DNA of 64,000 nucleotides from Rhodococcus sp. IEGM 1381 (GCF_030056795.1 NZ_JASHKQ010000010.1:1-64000), one strand, 5' to 3'. Shown: positions 51,730-60,549, counted from the first letter of the stretch. Translations and numbers: made by a program. Notes: generated from the sequence alone by a model not told the origin.

Positions 51730-52564
51730 CACCGCAGGTGCGATACTCGACGACTTCGACTCCCGACCAGGGAGCGCCACCTCGTTGGTGCGAACTGTTC
51801 TCGGTGCGTACGTACGGCCGTTGGGCGGGTGGTTCGCGATTGCAGATTTCGTCGTCTGGATGGAGGCGCTCGGGGTGCCCCCGGAGAGCACGCGAATTGC
51901 CGTCACCCGGTTGAAGAAGAAGGGGATAGTCCAGCCCAGTACACGCGCGGGACGCGCAGGCTACGACATCACCGAGCCTGCTACCGCGATGTTCGAGCGG
52001 GGTGACGGTCGCATCTTCGGCTTCCGCCGAATGACAGACGGAGACCCATGGCGTCTGATCTCGTTTACCATCCCTGAATCGCAACGTGCCGCGCGCTACC
52101 AGCTACGACGAAGGTTGACCGCAATAGGCTGCGGCACGGTCTCTCCCGGTTTGTGGATCGCGCCCGAATATCTGGCGGCCGAAGCTTCGCAGATCATAAA
52201 GGCTCTGCAATTGAATCACCACGTGACGAGCTTCGTCGCCTCAAACATTGCGGTTGCAGGTTCACTGCTCGATGCAGCTGAGCGGTGGTGGGATCTGGAC
52301 GGCATTGCCCGTAGACATCGAGCCTTCCTTGAGATGTCGAAGGGGTTGGAGTCCGGTCCGGCCGACCGCAGAGAGGCGTTCGTGAGGTTCGTCCCCCTGC
52401 TCGACGAGTGGCGGATCATTCCCTACGTTGATCCAGGATTACCGCCATCCATGACTCCAGCAAACTGGCCGGGAGAGTTGACTGTGGCAGAGTTCTTCTC
52501 CTCCCGTGACCGCTATCTCACACTGAGCCGCGAGTGGGTTGGAATGCCAGTTGTCAGTGGCTGA
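51710..52564 (+). CDS. PaaX family transcriptional regulator 2
   Basis: 284 residues, with TSLVRTVLGAYVRPLGGWFA, STRIAVTRLKKKGIVQPS as the winged helix, then WRLISFTIPESQRAARYQLR, GCGTVSPGLWIAPEYL and WRIIPYVDPGLPPSM. The same layout as the PaaX protein at 46063 but clearly a different paralogue. A GTG at 51710 inside the kynU 3' end (20-bp overlap) is the likely start. It is last in the tryptophan operon and probably acts on it. Two PaaX proteins in one island suggest sensing of two CoA esters or split control. Confidence 0.85.
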   Translation: MTTSSPDTAGAILDDFDSRPGSATSLVRTVLGAYVRPLGGWFAIADFVVWMEALGVPPESTRIAVTRLKKKGIVQPSTRAGRAGYDITEPATAMFERGDGRIFGFRRMTDGDPWRLISFTIPESQRAARYQLRRRLTAIGCGTVSPGLWIAPEYLAAEASQIIKALQLNHHVTSFVASNIAVAGSLLDAAERWWDLDGIARRHRAFLEMSKGLESGPADRREAFVRFVPLLDEWRIIPYVDPGLPPSMTPANWPGELTVAEFFSSRDRYLTLSREWVGMPVVSG

Positions 52565-52659
52565 TTCAAAAAGAACCCGCACGCTTCAGACATACATCCA
52601 ACGAAGACCGTTTACAGTCTGGTTCTCCATCCCGTATTCAACCGATCGGAACAGTCGAA

Positions 52660-52794
52660 ATGACCGCCGCTGCGTCCACGCCTGTCCGCGAAGCCACTAG
52701 CGAACTCCCCAGTCGCTCGGGGCCTCTGCGCGGACCAGTCGTCGCCGATCTCACCGGAGCGTTGGCGGGACCCCATGCCTCGATGATGCTTTCT
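52660..52794 (+). pseudogene. CaiB/BaiF CoA-transferase N-terminal fragment
   Basis: An ATG at 52660 opens a frame with GPLRGPVVADLTGALAGP then HASMML, the start of class III CoA-transferases (pattern L-x-G-x-x-V-x-D-L-T-x-x-L-A-G-P). After about 45 codons the similarity stops abruptly and the frame continues into an OLD-family nuclease fragment. A CoA-transferase gene therefore probably followed the tryptophan operon and was cut by an insertion or recombination here. Confidence 0.7.
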
Positions 52795-53532
52795 GTACAC
52801 GCCCACTCGCCGTTCATGGTCGAGACTGACAAGATAGAGCGCACCCGAATCGTCGAGGACGGCGGTCCGAAGACCGGAGCAACCGTCAGTAAAGAAGTTT
52901 TGCGAGTCAGTAAAGACAGTTTGTCCCCACTTCAGGCCGCGCTTGATTATGACGTGGCCCAACACCTGTTCATCGGCGGGGCGAACCTCCTGGTTGAGGG
53001 CCCAGCGACTTTATACACCTAGATGCGATTAGCCGTTATCTCGTGGCGAAGAAGATGCCACACCTTGACGAGGACTGGCGCATCATGCCCGCTGGCGGGG
53101 CCAACAACATTCCATCGTTCGTAGCATTGATCGGGACCAACATGGAAGTGTCGGTGCTGATCGACGCGGGAACCGACGGAGCACAGCGGCTACAGCGAGC
53201 GATTGAGGCAGGGAGGCTCGGTCAGCGGCGTCTGGTCGAGGTCGGCGAAATCACGAACAGTAAGAACAGCGACATTGAAGATATTTTCACGCCGGAGGAC
53301 TACCTGCACCTTTATAACGCCGCCTTCGAGCGCCGAGCAGCGACGACCTCGATTTCGCCTGGCGACCGCATCGTCAAGCGCATCAGCGACAAGCTGCCCG
53401 ACAAAAATTTGACCATTACAAGCCAGCTGAGACGCTACTCCGAGGCCAGGCAAAGATATTGCCGAAGCTGTCTATAGAAACGCTGGATCGGTTTGCTCTT
53501 CTCTTTACGCGGATCAATAGCAGCCGCGAATA
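52795..53532 (+). pseudogene. OLD-family ATP-dependent nuclease fragment, frameshifted
   Basis: The frame reads HSPFMVETDKIERTRIVEDG, then LSPLQAALDYDVAQHLFIGG and ANLLVEGPA, typical of the end of the ABC ATPase and start of the Toprim domain of OLD-type nucleases. A frameshift near 53000 moves it to DFIHLDAISRYLVAKKMP, and WRIMPAGGANNIPSFVALIG with DIEDIFTPEDYLHLYNAAF continues the Toprim part. A second frameshift near 53440 leads to LSIETLDRFALLFTRIN and a stop. The N-terminal ATPase is absent. OLD nucleases occur in phage and anti-phage loci. Confidence 0.72.
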
Positions 53533-54521
53533 ACGGGACACACACAGCGACCCACGCTGTCGATCGCACCGTGGGCAAATTCCAAGACCCAGAATGCCAG
53601 ACCGCAAGATGGTCCTGTGCGGTCGCTTCCGACATGTTGAGCTTCAACAACTCCCTCGCCAAAGGCCGCAAGATGACTTCGGATCTGTCGAAGCTCATGC
53701 TGCGCGCCTACAACGCCGAGGCCGACATTTGTGTTCGTACCATCCGGGCGGGAAACCTAGCGACGGCCGTGAGCCGTCTGGAGAAGGCCGCCGCTACGAT
53801 CGCCAAGCTCGGAGACATGATGCAGATGCATGTCTCCGAGTCTTATCACAGGCATCGGGTCGAAGAACTCGAGCTCACAGCCGATTACATGATGAAGGTG
53901 CAGGAAGAGAAACTCGCTCAAGGTGAGGAGCGCGAGCGTCTCCGAGAGGAACGCAAGGTCGAGCTTGAGTTGGCTGCGCAGAGGGAGAAGCTCGACAAGG
54001 AACGAGCGCATTATCAGAATGTGCTCGACTCTCTGGCCGGCCGCACCGATGAGGAGGCTCGACGTATTCGAGACAAGTTGGGTGAACTCGACCAGGCCAT
54101 TGCGCAGAACGACTATCGGCGTGCCAATATTCGCGCTGGCTATGTTTACGTGATCAGCAACCGCGGTGCATTCGGACCGGATGTGGTCAAGATCGGTATG
54201 ACGCGGCGGCTCGAACCGATGGATCGGGTCCGCGAATTGGGGAGCGCCTCGGTACCGTTCCCATTCGATGTGCACGCGTTGTACTTCTCCGACGACGCCG
54301 TTGCCCTCGAGGGAGCACTCCACGCGGCTTTCACGACTCGTCGACTGAACCACGCGAATCTCAGGCGTGAATTCTTCTTCGCCGAACCTGGCCAAGTGCG
54401 AGAGGTGTTGGCTCGAAAGGTGGGGAACCTGTTGGAGTACACGGAGGAACCCGAAGCGACGCAATACTTTCAGAGCCGTGGTTCTTGGCCGACCAGCGTG
54501 CTGTCGCGGCCGGAAGCGTGA
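53493..54521 (+). CDS. DUF4041/GIY-YIG (T5orf172/MUG113) protein, N-terminally truncated
   Basis: The open frame covers 342 codons; credible homology starts around residue 40 (SFNNSLAKGRKMTSDLSKLM). It continues with the DUF4041 helices (LEKAAATIAKLGDMMQM), a long charged coiled coil (KLAQGEERERLREERKVELE) and a C-terminal GIY-YIG-type nuclease domain of the MUG113 class (AGYVYVISNRGAFGPDVVKI, GMTRRLEPMDRVRELG, REFFFAEPGQVREVL). Full-length relatives are longer at the N-terminus and occur in phages and defence islands. An internal ATG at 53629 may be the true start of what remains. Nuclease activity could survive. Confidence 0.72.
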   Translation: MLFSLRGSIAAANNGTHTATHAVDRTVGKFQDPECQTARWSCAVASDMLSFNNSLAKGRKMTSDLSKLMLRAYNAEADICVRTIRAGNLATAVSRLEKAAATIAKLGDMMQMHVSESYHRHRVEELELTADYMMKVQEEKLAQGEERERLREERKVELELAAQREKLDKERAHYQNVLDSLAGRTDEEARRIRDKLGELDQAIAQNDYRRANIRAGYVYVISNRGAFGPDVVKIGMTRRLEPMDRVRELGSASVPFPFDVHALYFSDDAVALEGALHAAFTTRRLNHANLRREFFFAEPGQVREVLARKVGNLLEYTEEPEATQYFQSRGSWPTSVLSRPEA

Positions 54522-54688
54522 TCAAGGCGTAGACAGAGGCCAACGAAACTGACGCCGGTCTATCCGTATATCGCGACCTGGTCCGTGACAGTTCGAGGAT
54601 TCTTTCGTCGAGGCCCGCCGTAGGTGATCACGGCCGTACATGATCGACGCGATGCAGACCTATCACGCCGAACTCGGCGGGCGGCGAG

Positions 54689-55870
54689 CTAGCCCGAACC
54701 GTTGACCGCGAATTGCCCGGCGGTCCAACGCAACACGAACGGTAGCCCAGTCATGGCACCGATGAAGTGGTCGCCTGCCACGGGCTCGTAGTGCACGTTG
54801 GCACCCTTGCTGCGCCACTGCTCGATCAGGGCAGTCACGCCGGCCTCGGGGATGAAGCGATCGCCGATCCACTTGCTCGCGGAACCGTGGAAGAACGCGA
54901 CCGGCATCGACGGCGCGTCGGCGCCCGGACGGTTCGCGGCGATCACCCGCCGCGCGATGTCGGAGTCGAACGGGTCGGGCTCGGACGCCAAGTCCTCGAT
55001 TCGCATGCGTGCCAACCCGCCCAAGGCCAGGGGGAGGACGGACATGTCCTTCACCCAGGACGCCAACAGCAGCGCCTTCGGGCCGAACAACTCCACCATC
55101 TCGGGGTGCTCACGCGCGAGACCCATGCTCGCCGCACCCAGCAGGCCGGCCGCGACGGTGCCGTTCATGGTGTCCAGCAGCATCGAGAAGTCGGTGGGCG
55201 TTCCACCGGCGACGGCACCCGCCAACCTCACGTCCGGCGCGTACCTCGGCTGCAGTTGCGCCGTCCACGTGGTGGCGATCGCGCCGCCGCTGTAGCCGTA
55301 GGCCACCACTGGGCTGTCGGCGAGCTCCGGGGCGACGACCGTCATCCCGCGTAGCGAGTCCAGGACGGCATGCCCGGCCATCGTGCCTTCGGAGTACGAC
55401 ATCCGCGGGCCTTGATGATCGGCGACGAGGACGGCGTATCCGCGGGCGAGCCAGAGCGGCATCACCGGCGGGAGGTCGGCACCGACACCGTGCACGAGCC
55501 GGTACGACGGCGTGCTCTTGGCTCCGAGGGAATCGATGGCCACGTTGTGGGCGACGACGGGCCGCGGTCCGCGTCCGGTCCACGGTCGCCTCGGGATCAG
55601 CAGCGAGGCTGTGACGCCGGCGGGGAGACCCCGCGCGTCGGTCGATCGCACCATGAACTGATGCAGGGCGGTTCGCGGCCGGGGCACCAGACCGCGGGTC
55701 GTGCGCTGCCGGATCACCGCACCGGGTGCGAGGTCCTCGATGCCGGGAGGGGTGAGGAAGAAGGCGTCGTTGTCGATCGGGGTCGGAAGGATCGCGGCAT
55801 GGGGATCGTCCGGAGGCTCCAGGGGCAGTCGTCGAGTCAATACGCGATCGAGCACACCGAACAGAGTCAT
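54689..55870 (-). CDS. LIP-family (secretory lipase type) hydrolase 1
   Basis: 393 residues. LIP-family lipase pattern: DNDAFFLTPPGIEDLAPGAV, GYAVLVADHQGPRMSY, nucleophile VVAYGYSGGAIATTW, and SMPVAFFHGSASKWI with late His in VAGDHFIGAM. No clear signal peptide, so it may be cytoplasmic or leave by another route. The ATG at 55870 follows GGGGGA closely. It hydrolyses acyl glycerols or other esters. It is divergent from the SDR gene. A paralogue lies at 58662. Confidence 0.85.
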   Translation of the reverse strand: MTLFGVLDRVLTRRLPLEPPDDPHAAILPTPIDNDAFFLTPPGIEDLAPGAVIRQRTTRGLVPRPRTALHQFMVRSTDARGLPAGVTASLLIPRRPWTGRGPRPVVAHNVAIDSLGAKSTPSYRLVHGVGADLPPVMPLWLARGYAVLVADHQGPRMSYSEGTMAGHAVLDSLRGMTVVAPELADSPVVAYGYSGGAIATTWTAQLQPRYAPDVRLAGAVAGGTPTDFSMLLDTMNGTVAAGLLGAASMGLAREHPEMVELFGPKALLLASWVKDMSVLPLALGGLARMRIEDLASEPDPFDSDIARRVIAANRPGADAPSMPVAFFHGSASKWIGDRFIPEAGVTALIEQWRSKGANVHYEPVAGDHFIGAMTGLPFVLRWTAGQFAVNGSG

Positions 55871-56098
55871 GATCCCCCGACATTCTTCTCGAGCCGTACC
55901 CATCCCCGCGGTCACCGTACCGCGCGAGGCGGTCGGTCAACGCAAAAATGGATACGTCCCCGCGGCCCTTGGCTCCTATGTCGAGCCGGCGAAGGCGAAA
56001 GGTATCGAAAGTATCGATGGCAATGAGTAAAACTATCGATTGTTCGACGGTCACTTTCTTGCTTCACTCGAATGGCACACATACACAACGAAAGGTTC

Positions 56099-56803
56099 AT
56101 GACAATGCGAGTAATTCTGATCGGCGGAGCGTCGGGAATCGCCCAAGCCATTGCGTCGACTGTTCTCGACGGCGGCGGTGAGGTGGTTCTCGCCGGCCGA
56201 CACCGTGAGTCCCTCGACGCGGCAGTCGCTCTGTTGGGTCCGAGAGCGAGTGCTGTGGTGATCGACCTCGCGGACGAGTCCTCCATCGCGCAAGCAGCCT
56301 CGTCGGTGGGGTCGGTGGACCATGTCATCAGCCTCGCCGCCGATCATGCGAACGGACCACTCGGCGATCTTGACGGCACCGCAGTCCGAAACGCGTTCGA
56401 CGCCAAAGTGATCGGACCGATTTTGCTGGCGAAGCACTTCTCGCCACAGGTGCGAGAGGGTGGCTCGTTTCTGTTCTTCTCCGGTGTCGCCGCCTGGAAA
56501 CCTGCACCCGGCCTGTCGGTGATGGCGACGACGAACGGCGCGGTGGCGTTCCTGGTGGAGGCGCTGGCGGTGGAGCTCGCACCCACGCGCGTCAATGCCC
56601 TGTCGCCCGGCATCGTGGATTCGGGTGCCTGGGACTCCATGGGATCAGGCAAGGACACGCTGTTCGCGGACACTGCACGCACCAATCCTGTGCGCAGAGT
56701 GGGCCAACCGTCCGATATTGCGGCCGCTGCGCTGTCTCTGTTGACGAACACCTTCGTCACCGGCGTCACGCTGCACGTCGACGGTGGCGGGCGGCTCTCA
56801 TGA
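56099..56803 (+). CDS. SDR-fold protein lacking catalytic Tyr and Lys
   Basis: 234 residues with the short-chain dehydrogenase Rossmann pattern: VILIGGASGIAQAIAST, VINLA-like VISLAADHANGPLG in place of NNAG, and the C-terminal VTGVTLHVDGGGRLS. Where YxxxK should be, the protein reads SVMATTNGAVAFL (about 140-152), so Tyr is Met142 and Lys is Asn146. Catalysis by the usual SDR mechanism is unlikely; it may be a structural or ligand-binding homologue. ATG 56099 follows GAAAGG. Overlaps the lipoprotein gene by 4 bp. Confidence 0.8.
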   Translation: MTMRVILIGGASGIAQAIASTVLDGGGEVVLAGRHRESLDAAVALLGPRASAVVIDLADESSIAQAASSVGSVDHVISLAADHANGPLGDLDGTAVRNAFDAKVIGPILLAKHFSPQVREGGSFLFFSGVAAWKPAPGLSVMATTNGAVAFLVEALAVELAPTRVNALSPGIVDSGAWDSMGSGKDTLFADTARTNPVRRVGQPSDIAAAALSLLTNTFVTGVTLHVDGGGRLS

Positions 56804-57363
56804 GGCAGCTCACAGCAATGACAGCACTGGCGGTGATGACGCTGTCGCTGTCGGCATGCTCCACCGGCACGACAAGCTCTGACCGCCCCCTGGTGGACTC
56901 TGCGGTCGACCTCGTCGCCCCCGGAACCGTGAACGTCGGCGATGCACCGGTCACCGACCGCACGCGCCAGGTGGTGCGCCTTGCACAAACGCTGTACACG
57001 TTCTGGAACACCGGCGACGCCGCGTACCTCGACCGAGCAGTGGACCCCAGCTTTGTCGACAACACGCTGCAGTCGGGCCGGCCGCAGGGCCCTGCCGGCC
57101 CCATCGCGGCGTCGAGCACGTTCCGCACCGCGGTACCCGACTTGACGTGCGAGCTCGCCGATCTCTACATCGCCGGCGACACGTTCACAGCGCGGTTGAT
57201 CTTTCGGGGTCATGTCACCGGCACGTACGACGGCCACACCGGAAACTCGGAACCGATCGAATTCGGTGCGATCGACATACAGCACGTCGGCGACAGCCGA
57301 ATCGACGCGGACTGGCACCTCGAAGACAACCTGACTTTCCTCCAGCAAGCCGGAATTGCGTAG
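56800..57363 (+). CDS. SnoaL-like lipoprotein
   Basis: 187 residues: lipoprotein signal with lipobox SLSAC (Cys about 20), then a SnoaL/NTF2-like domain (VVRLAQTLYTFWNTGDAAYL, DRAVDPSFVDNTLQ, ending WHLEDNLTFLQQAGI). Exported and anchored to the plasma membrane outer face. It is coupled to the SDR-like gene (ATGA). SnoaL-like proteins can be polyketide cyclases or simple binding proteins; here the function is open. Confidence 0.78.
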   Translation: MRQLTAMTALAVMTLSLSACSTGTTSSDRPLVDSAVDLVAPGTVNVGDAPVTDRTRQVVRLAQTLYTFWNTGDAAYLDRAVDPSFVDNTLQSGRPQGPAGPIAASSTFRTAVPDLTCELADLYIAGDTFTARLIFRGHVTGTYDGHTGNSEPIEFGAIDIQHVGDSRIDADWHLEDNLTFLQQAGIA

Positions 57364-57423
57364 GTCGGCTCACCGAATCGAGCGACCACCCCACAACAAT
57401 TTCCTCGAAAGGAACTGAGGCAC

Positions 57424-57612
57424 ATGAGTATCGACCCCAGAATCAAAATGACCGCAGGGATCGTCATGGCTGCGATCGCCTACTTCGTCGCCGTCACCAA
57501 TTTCATCGACGGCGATATTCGTTCCGGCGTGATTCTCACCCTCATCGGCATTTTCTTCAGCACGGTTCTCGTGCAAACGGTAAGCCGCTACATGACAAAG
57601 GATCCCAGTTAG
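57424..57612 (+). CDS. Small two-helix membrane protein
   Basis: 62 residues with two hydrophobic segments (IVMAAIAYFVAVTNFI and SGVILTLIGIFFSTVLV) separated by a short charged turn. A good GAAAGGAACTG lies just upstream of the ATG. It follows the SnoaL-like lipoprotein by 60 bp in the same direction. No family recognised. Confidence 0.65.
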   Translation: MSIDPRIKMTAGIVMAAIAYFVAVTNFIDGDIRSGVILTLIGIFFSTVLVQTVSRYMTKDPS

Positions 57613-57647
57613 CCATCCGGACTCCCGTCGTCCTTTACTCTCGACCG

Positions 57648-58532
57648 ATGCCCACCTTGCGTGCCCTCGAATGCTTCGTCGCCGTGGTAGACGCCGGTTC
57701 TGTCACTGCCGGCGCGGCGCAGTTGCATCTGTCGCAACCTGCGTTGTCTCATCAGCTGGCGTCGTTGGAATCGGAAATCGGAACCCCGCTGCTGGACCGG
57801 CTCCCGCGCGGGGTTCGGACTACCCCGACCGGTCGCGCGTTGCTCGACGATGCGCGGGCGGCGTTGGCCGCCGCCGACCGAATCGTGCGGACCGGACGAG
57901 CGTTGGCGGAGGGAAGTGAGGGCCGACTTCGACTGGCGTGCGCCGAGAGCATGACCGTTCCACTCCTCGCGCCGACGCTGCGGAAGTGGACGAGGAAGTA
58001 TCCGGACATCGGACTGGATCTGACCGAATTCAGCAGTGCGGACGCTATGGCGGACGCACTCTCGAACGGCGACATCGACCTTGCAGTCGGTCCATCCTCC
58101 GATCGGTTCACCGGCGTCATTCACGAAATCGGAAAGGAAGACATCGTTGCGGTCGTCCCGGAGGGCCTCGATCTGGCCGATGAGCCGGCCGTTTCGTGGA
58201 CCGATCTGGCTGGTAGACCAATCGTGCAGTACCACCCGACAAATGGCCTGCGCGGATGGTTCGACGCCGTCGCGGCAGCCCACGACATCCATCTCGATGC
58301 TGTGACCTATACCCGAAATGCCGCGACTGCAGCACAACTCGCTCACGCAGGTCTCGGAATCGCCCTCGTCCCGACCACCGCATTACCGGCAAGATTTGCC
58401 GGCGTCGTCAAACCGATGAGGCCGCCGCTCCAGCGATCCGTGGTCGTGATGGTCGGGACGCGGATGGACACACTGACCCGCCGATTCGTCGACGACATCG
58501 TGGCCCGCGGCATGAGCTCACGCCGAACGTGA
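57648..58532 (+). CDS. LysR family transcriptional regulator
   Basis: 294 residues: N-terminal LysR winged helix (LRALECFVAVVDAGSVTAGA, QLHLSQPALSHQLASLE, TPLLDRLPRGVRTTPTG) and a type 2 periplasmic-binding-like effector domain (GRLRLACAESMTVPLLAPTL, AGLGIALVPTTALP). The ATG at 57648 is set by the family's usual start. It is downstream of the SDR-like/lipoprotein/small membrane protein set and may control them; its co-inducer is unknown. Confidence 0.9.
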   Translation: MPTLRALECFVAVVDAGSVTAGAAQLHLSQPALSHQLASLESEIGTPLLDRLPRGVRTTPTGRALLDDARAALAAADRIVRTGRALAEGSEGRLRLACAESMTVPLLAPTLRKWTRKYPDIGLDLTEFSSADAMADALSNGDIDLAVGPSSDRFTGVIHEIGKEDIVAVVPEGLDLADEPAVSWTDLAGRPIVQYHPTNGLRGWFDAVAAAHDIHLDAVTYTRNAATAAQLAHAGLGIALVPTTALPARFAGVVKPMRPPLQRSVVVMVGTRMDTLTRRFVDDIVARGMSSRRT

Positions 58533-58661
58533 CTACGCGGACCTCGGTCCTGGCGTCCGATCATACGACCGTCGAAAACCGGGCCCCAACGCATCGATTC
58601 ACCGAGATCGCATGACGGCTGTCACTGACCTGACCGCATTCGGTCCCGATGCGATCGTGTA

Positions 58662-59975
58662 TCAACCGATTCGGCCGGCGAATGCGCGCCCGGTGGACAC
58701 CGCGAGTCCGAGCAATCCGCGCAACCCCGGCAATGATCCCGCCAGTGACCACACGGTGTTCGTCGACGATTCGTCGGTCGGCTTGCCCGCGAAGCGATCC
58801 GAGAGCCAATCCAGTGTGACGGGGGCTGCGATCGGGTGCAGCGACAGGTGTTCGCTGAGGCGATCACGGATGTACGTGACGTTCGCTCCCGCAGCGCGAT
58901 ACCGGCGCACTTGCCCGTCCACGTCATCCACGTCGATCATCGGATCATGCACCGCCTGCACCACGAGAAGAGGAAACTTGGGTGCCGACTTGCCGGGCTG
59001 AATGTCCTGAAAGATCTGCACCATCTCGGGGGTCGCCAGGAGATCTGCCAACGGGATATCGAGGTGCCGCTCCAGATCGTGCATCACCATGGATGCGACG
59101 GCGTGCACTGTGGTCTTGCGGTGCAGGGACGAGAGGGCCTCGAGCCCCGCAGCAGCCACGTGTTCGCGAACGACGCGGTCGAGTTCGGGGTAGGTGCGAC
59201 GTAAGCCCTCCACCACCAGCGCGGGCAGCGCCGCGAAGATCGTGCCGTTGAGGCGGGAAAATGCGGACCCGGGATCGCCGACGGGCGATCCGAGTGCTGC
59301 GCCGACGATGTCGAGTTCAGGGGCGTAGTCGGCCGCAGCCTCCGCGGCCCATGACGTCGCCAATCCGCCGCCCGAGTACCCCCACAGCGCGACAGGGTTA
59401 GTAGCGGCGAGGTCGAGCGGCTCGAAAGACAATGCCGCGCGGACGCCGTCGAGTGTGCAATAGCCGGGCTCGACGGGTGCTCCCCACCGCCCGTCCATGC
59501 CCTCGTGATCGGGAAGGGACAGAACCCATCCGCGGCGCAGTGCGTACAGGATGATCATGAACTCGAACTGCGGTACGGAGCCCACAGCTCGAGCACCGGC
59601 CCGCAGGACGTAAGACGGGAAACACCGATCCGACACGGCGTCGATCGCGCACTGGTAGGACAGCAGAGCGCGCTGCCGTCGCGCTCGACCCCCGACCGGA
59701 AGAATCACCGTCGTAACCGCGACACGCGCTGCCCCGTCGAGGCTGGTGGTCTTGTACAGAAGCTGCCACGCCGACACCTTCTGCCGAATTACGCCGAACA
59801 ACGCGAGGGTCACCTCGCGGGATCGCAACACGGTCCCCGGCTTTGCACTCTCGAAACCGGCCGGGGCCAGATAGAACGGGTCCATGCTCGGAGTCGTGAT
59901 GATCGATTCCGAGTCGACGTGGTCGGCCGCGGCTCGCGGACGCCCGGTCGACGCGGCATTGGGTTCGGTACTCAT
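58662..59975 (-). CDS. LIP-family (secretory lipase type) hydrolase 2
   Basis: 437 residues, related to the lipase at 54689: DPFYLAPAGFESAKPGTVLR, GWVLSLPDHEGMDGRWGAP, nucleophile ALWGYSGGGLATSW, FPLLVVQAVHDPMIDVDDVD with acid Asp and LSEHLSLHP with His. Preceded by a TetR gene whose stop it overlaps by 4 bp, so it is under that regulator's operon. No clear signal peptide. Cleaves lipid esters by family knowledge. Confidence 0.86.
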   Translation of the reverse strand: MSTEPNAASTGRPRAAADHVDSESIITTPSMDPFYLAPAGFESAKPGTVLRSREVTLALFGVIRQKVSAWQLLYKTTSLDGAARVAVTTVILPVGGRARRQRALLSYQCAIDAVSDRCFPSYVLRAGARAVGSVPQFEFMIILYALRRGWVLSLPDHEGMDGRWGAPVEPGYCTLDGVRAALSFEPLDLAATNPVALWGYSGGGLATSWAAEAAADYAPELDIVGAALGSPVGDPGSAFSRLNGTIFAALPALVVEGLRRTYPELDRVVREHVAAAGLEALSSLHRKTTVHAVASMVMHDLERHLDIPLADLLATPEMVQIFQDIQPGKSAPKFPLLVVQAVHDPMIDVDDVDGQVRRYRAAGANVTYIRDRLSEHLSLHPIAAPVTLDWLSDRFAGKPTDESSTNTVWSLAGSLPGLRGLLGLAVSTGRAFAGRIG

Positions 59976-60535
59976 GGTGGATCACTTCCTGGTGCGGGTG
60001 CGAGGGTTTCGACGAGTTGGTCGATGACTGCTCGGGAGTCTGCAGGTGACGCCGCGTGAGTCAGTAAACCCTCGACGACGAACGTACCGATGCGGAGCAT
60101 GGCGTCGGCCGCCGCACCGGACAGGCCTGCAGCTTCGATATCGGCGGCGAACAACGATTCCGCGAAGGCATGAAACCCGTTGTGCCATTGATCGATGGCC
60201 TCGGACTCCGTCACCCGATCGTGCACGGTGGAGACCAATGGACCCACTTTCCGTAGCCGCTCCACCAGCCAGAACAACCGGTCGGCCAGCGGTAGGTCGA
60301 CGATGTCGAGATAGTCCGTGGCGTCCTCGGCGGCTATGGCCGTCAGAACAGCGACCAGGATGTCGTCCTTGTCGCCGAAGTACCAGTACAACGTATTCGC
60401 GGTGACGCCTGCTGCTTTCGCCAGACGGCTGATCGAGGTGCGATCGAAGCCGTCGGACACGAACATTTCGCGGGCGGCAATCACGATGTCTTCGCGCTTG
60501 CTCTCCCGGTCGTGAAGTCCGCGGTTCCTGGGCAT
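59972..60535 (-). CDS. TetR family regulator of the lipase/SDR divergon
   Basis: 187 residues: REDIVIAAREMFVSDGFDRT, ISRLAKAAGVTANTLYWYFG (helix-turn-helix), DKDDILVAVL, then a ligand domain. ATG at 60535. It overlaps the lipase by 4 bp and is divergent from the SDR at 60613. Two copies of a CTTGAA-N5-TTCAAG palindrome lie in the 77-bp gap and are the likely operators. The ligand may be a fatty acid or lipid product, judging by the genes it flanks. Confidence 0.9.
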   Translation of the reverse strand: MPRNRGLHDRESKREDIVIAAREMFVSDGFDRTSISRLAKAAGVTANTLYWYFGDKDDILVAVLTAIAAEDATDYLDIVDLPLADRLFWLVERLRKVGPLVSTVHDRVTESEAIDQWHNGFHAFAESLFAADIEAAGLSGAAADAMLRIGTFVVEGLLTHAASPADSRAVIDQLVETLAPAPGSDPP

Positions 60536-60549
60536 AGGACCGACTATAT

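Noticed and set aside
50281-51906. Minus-strand open frame of 541 codons opposite kynU
   Set aside because: Antisense of kynureninase, Arg/Asp-rich, no family.
56001-56040. Three TATCGA repeats upstream of the SDR-like gene
   Set aside because: Spacing is irregular and the motif is short and common in this genome type; not enough to call an operator.
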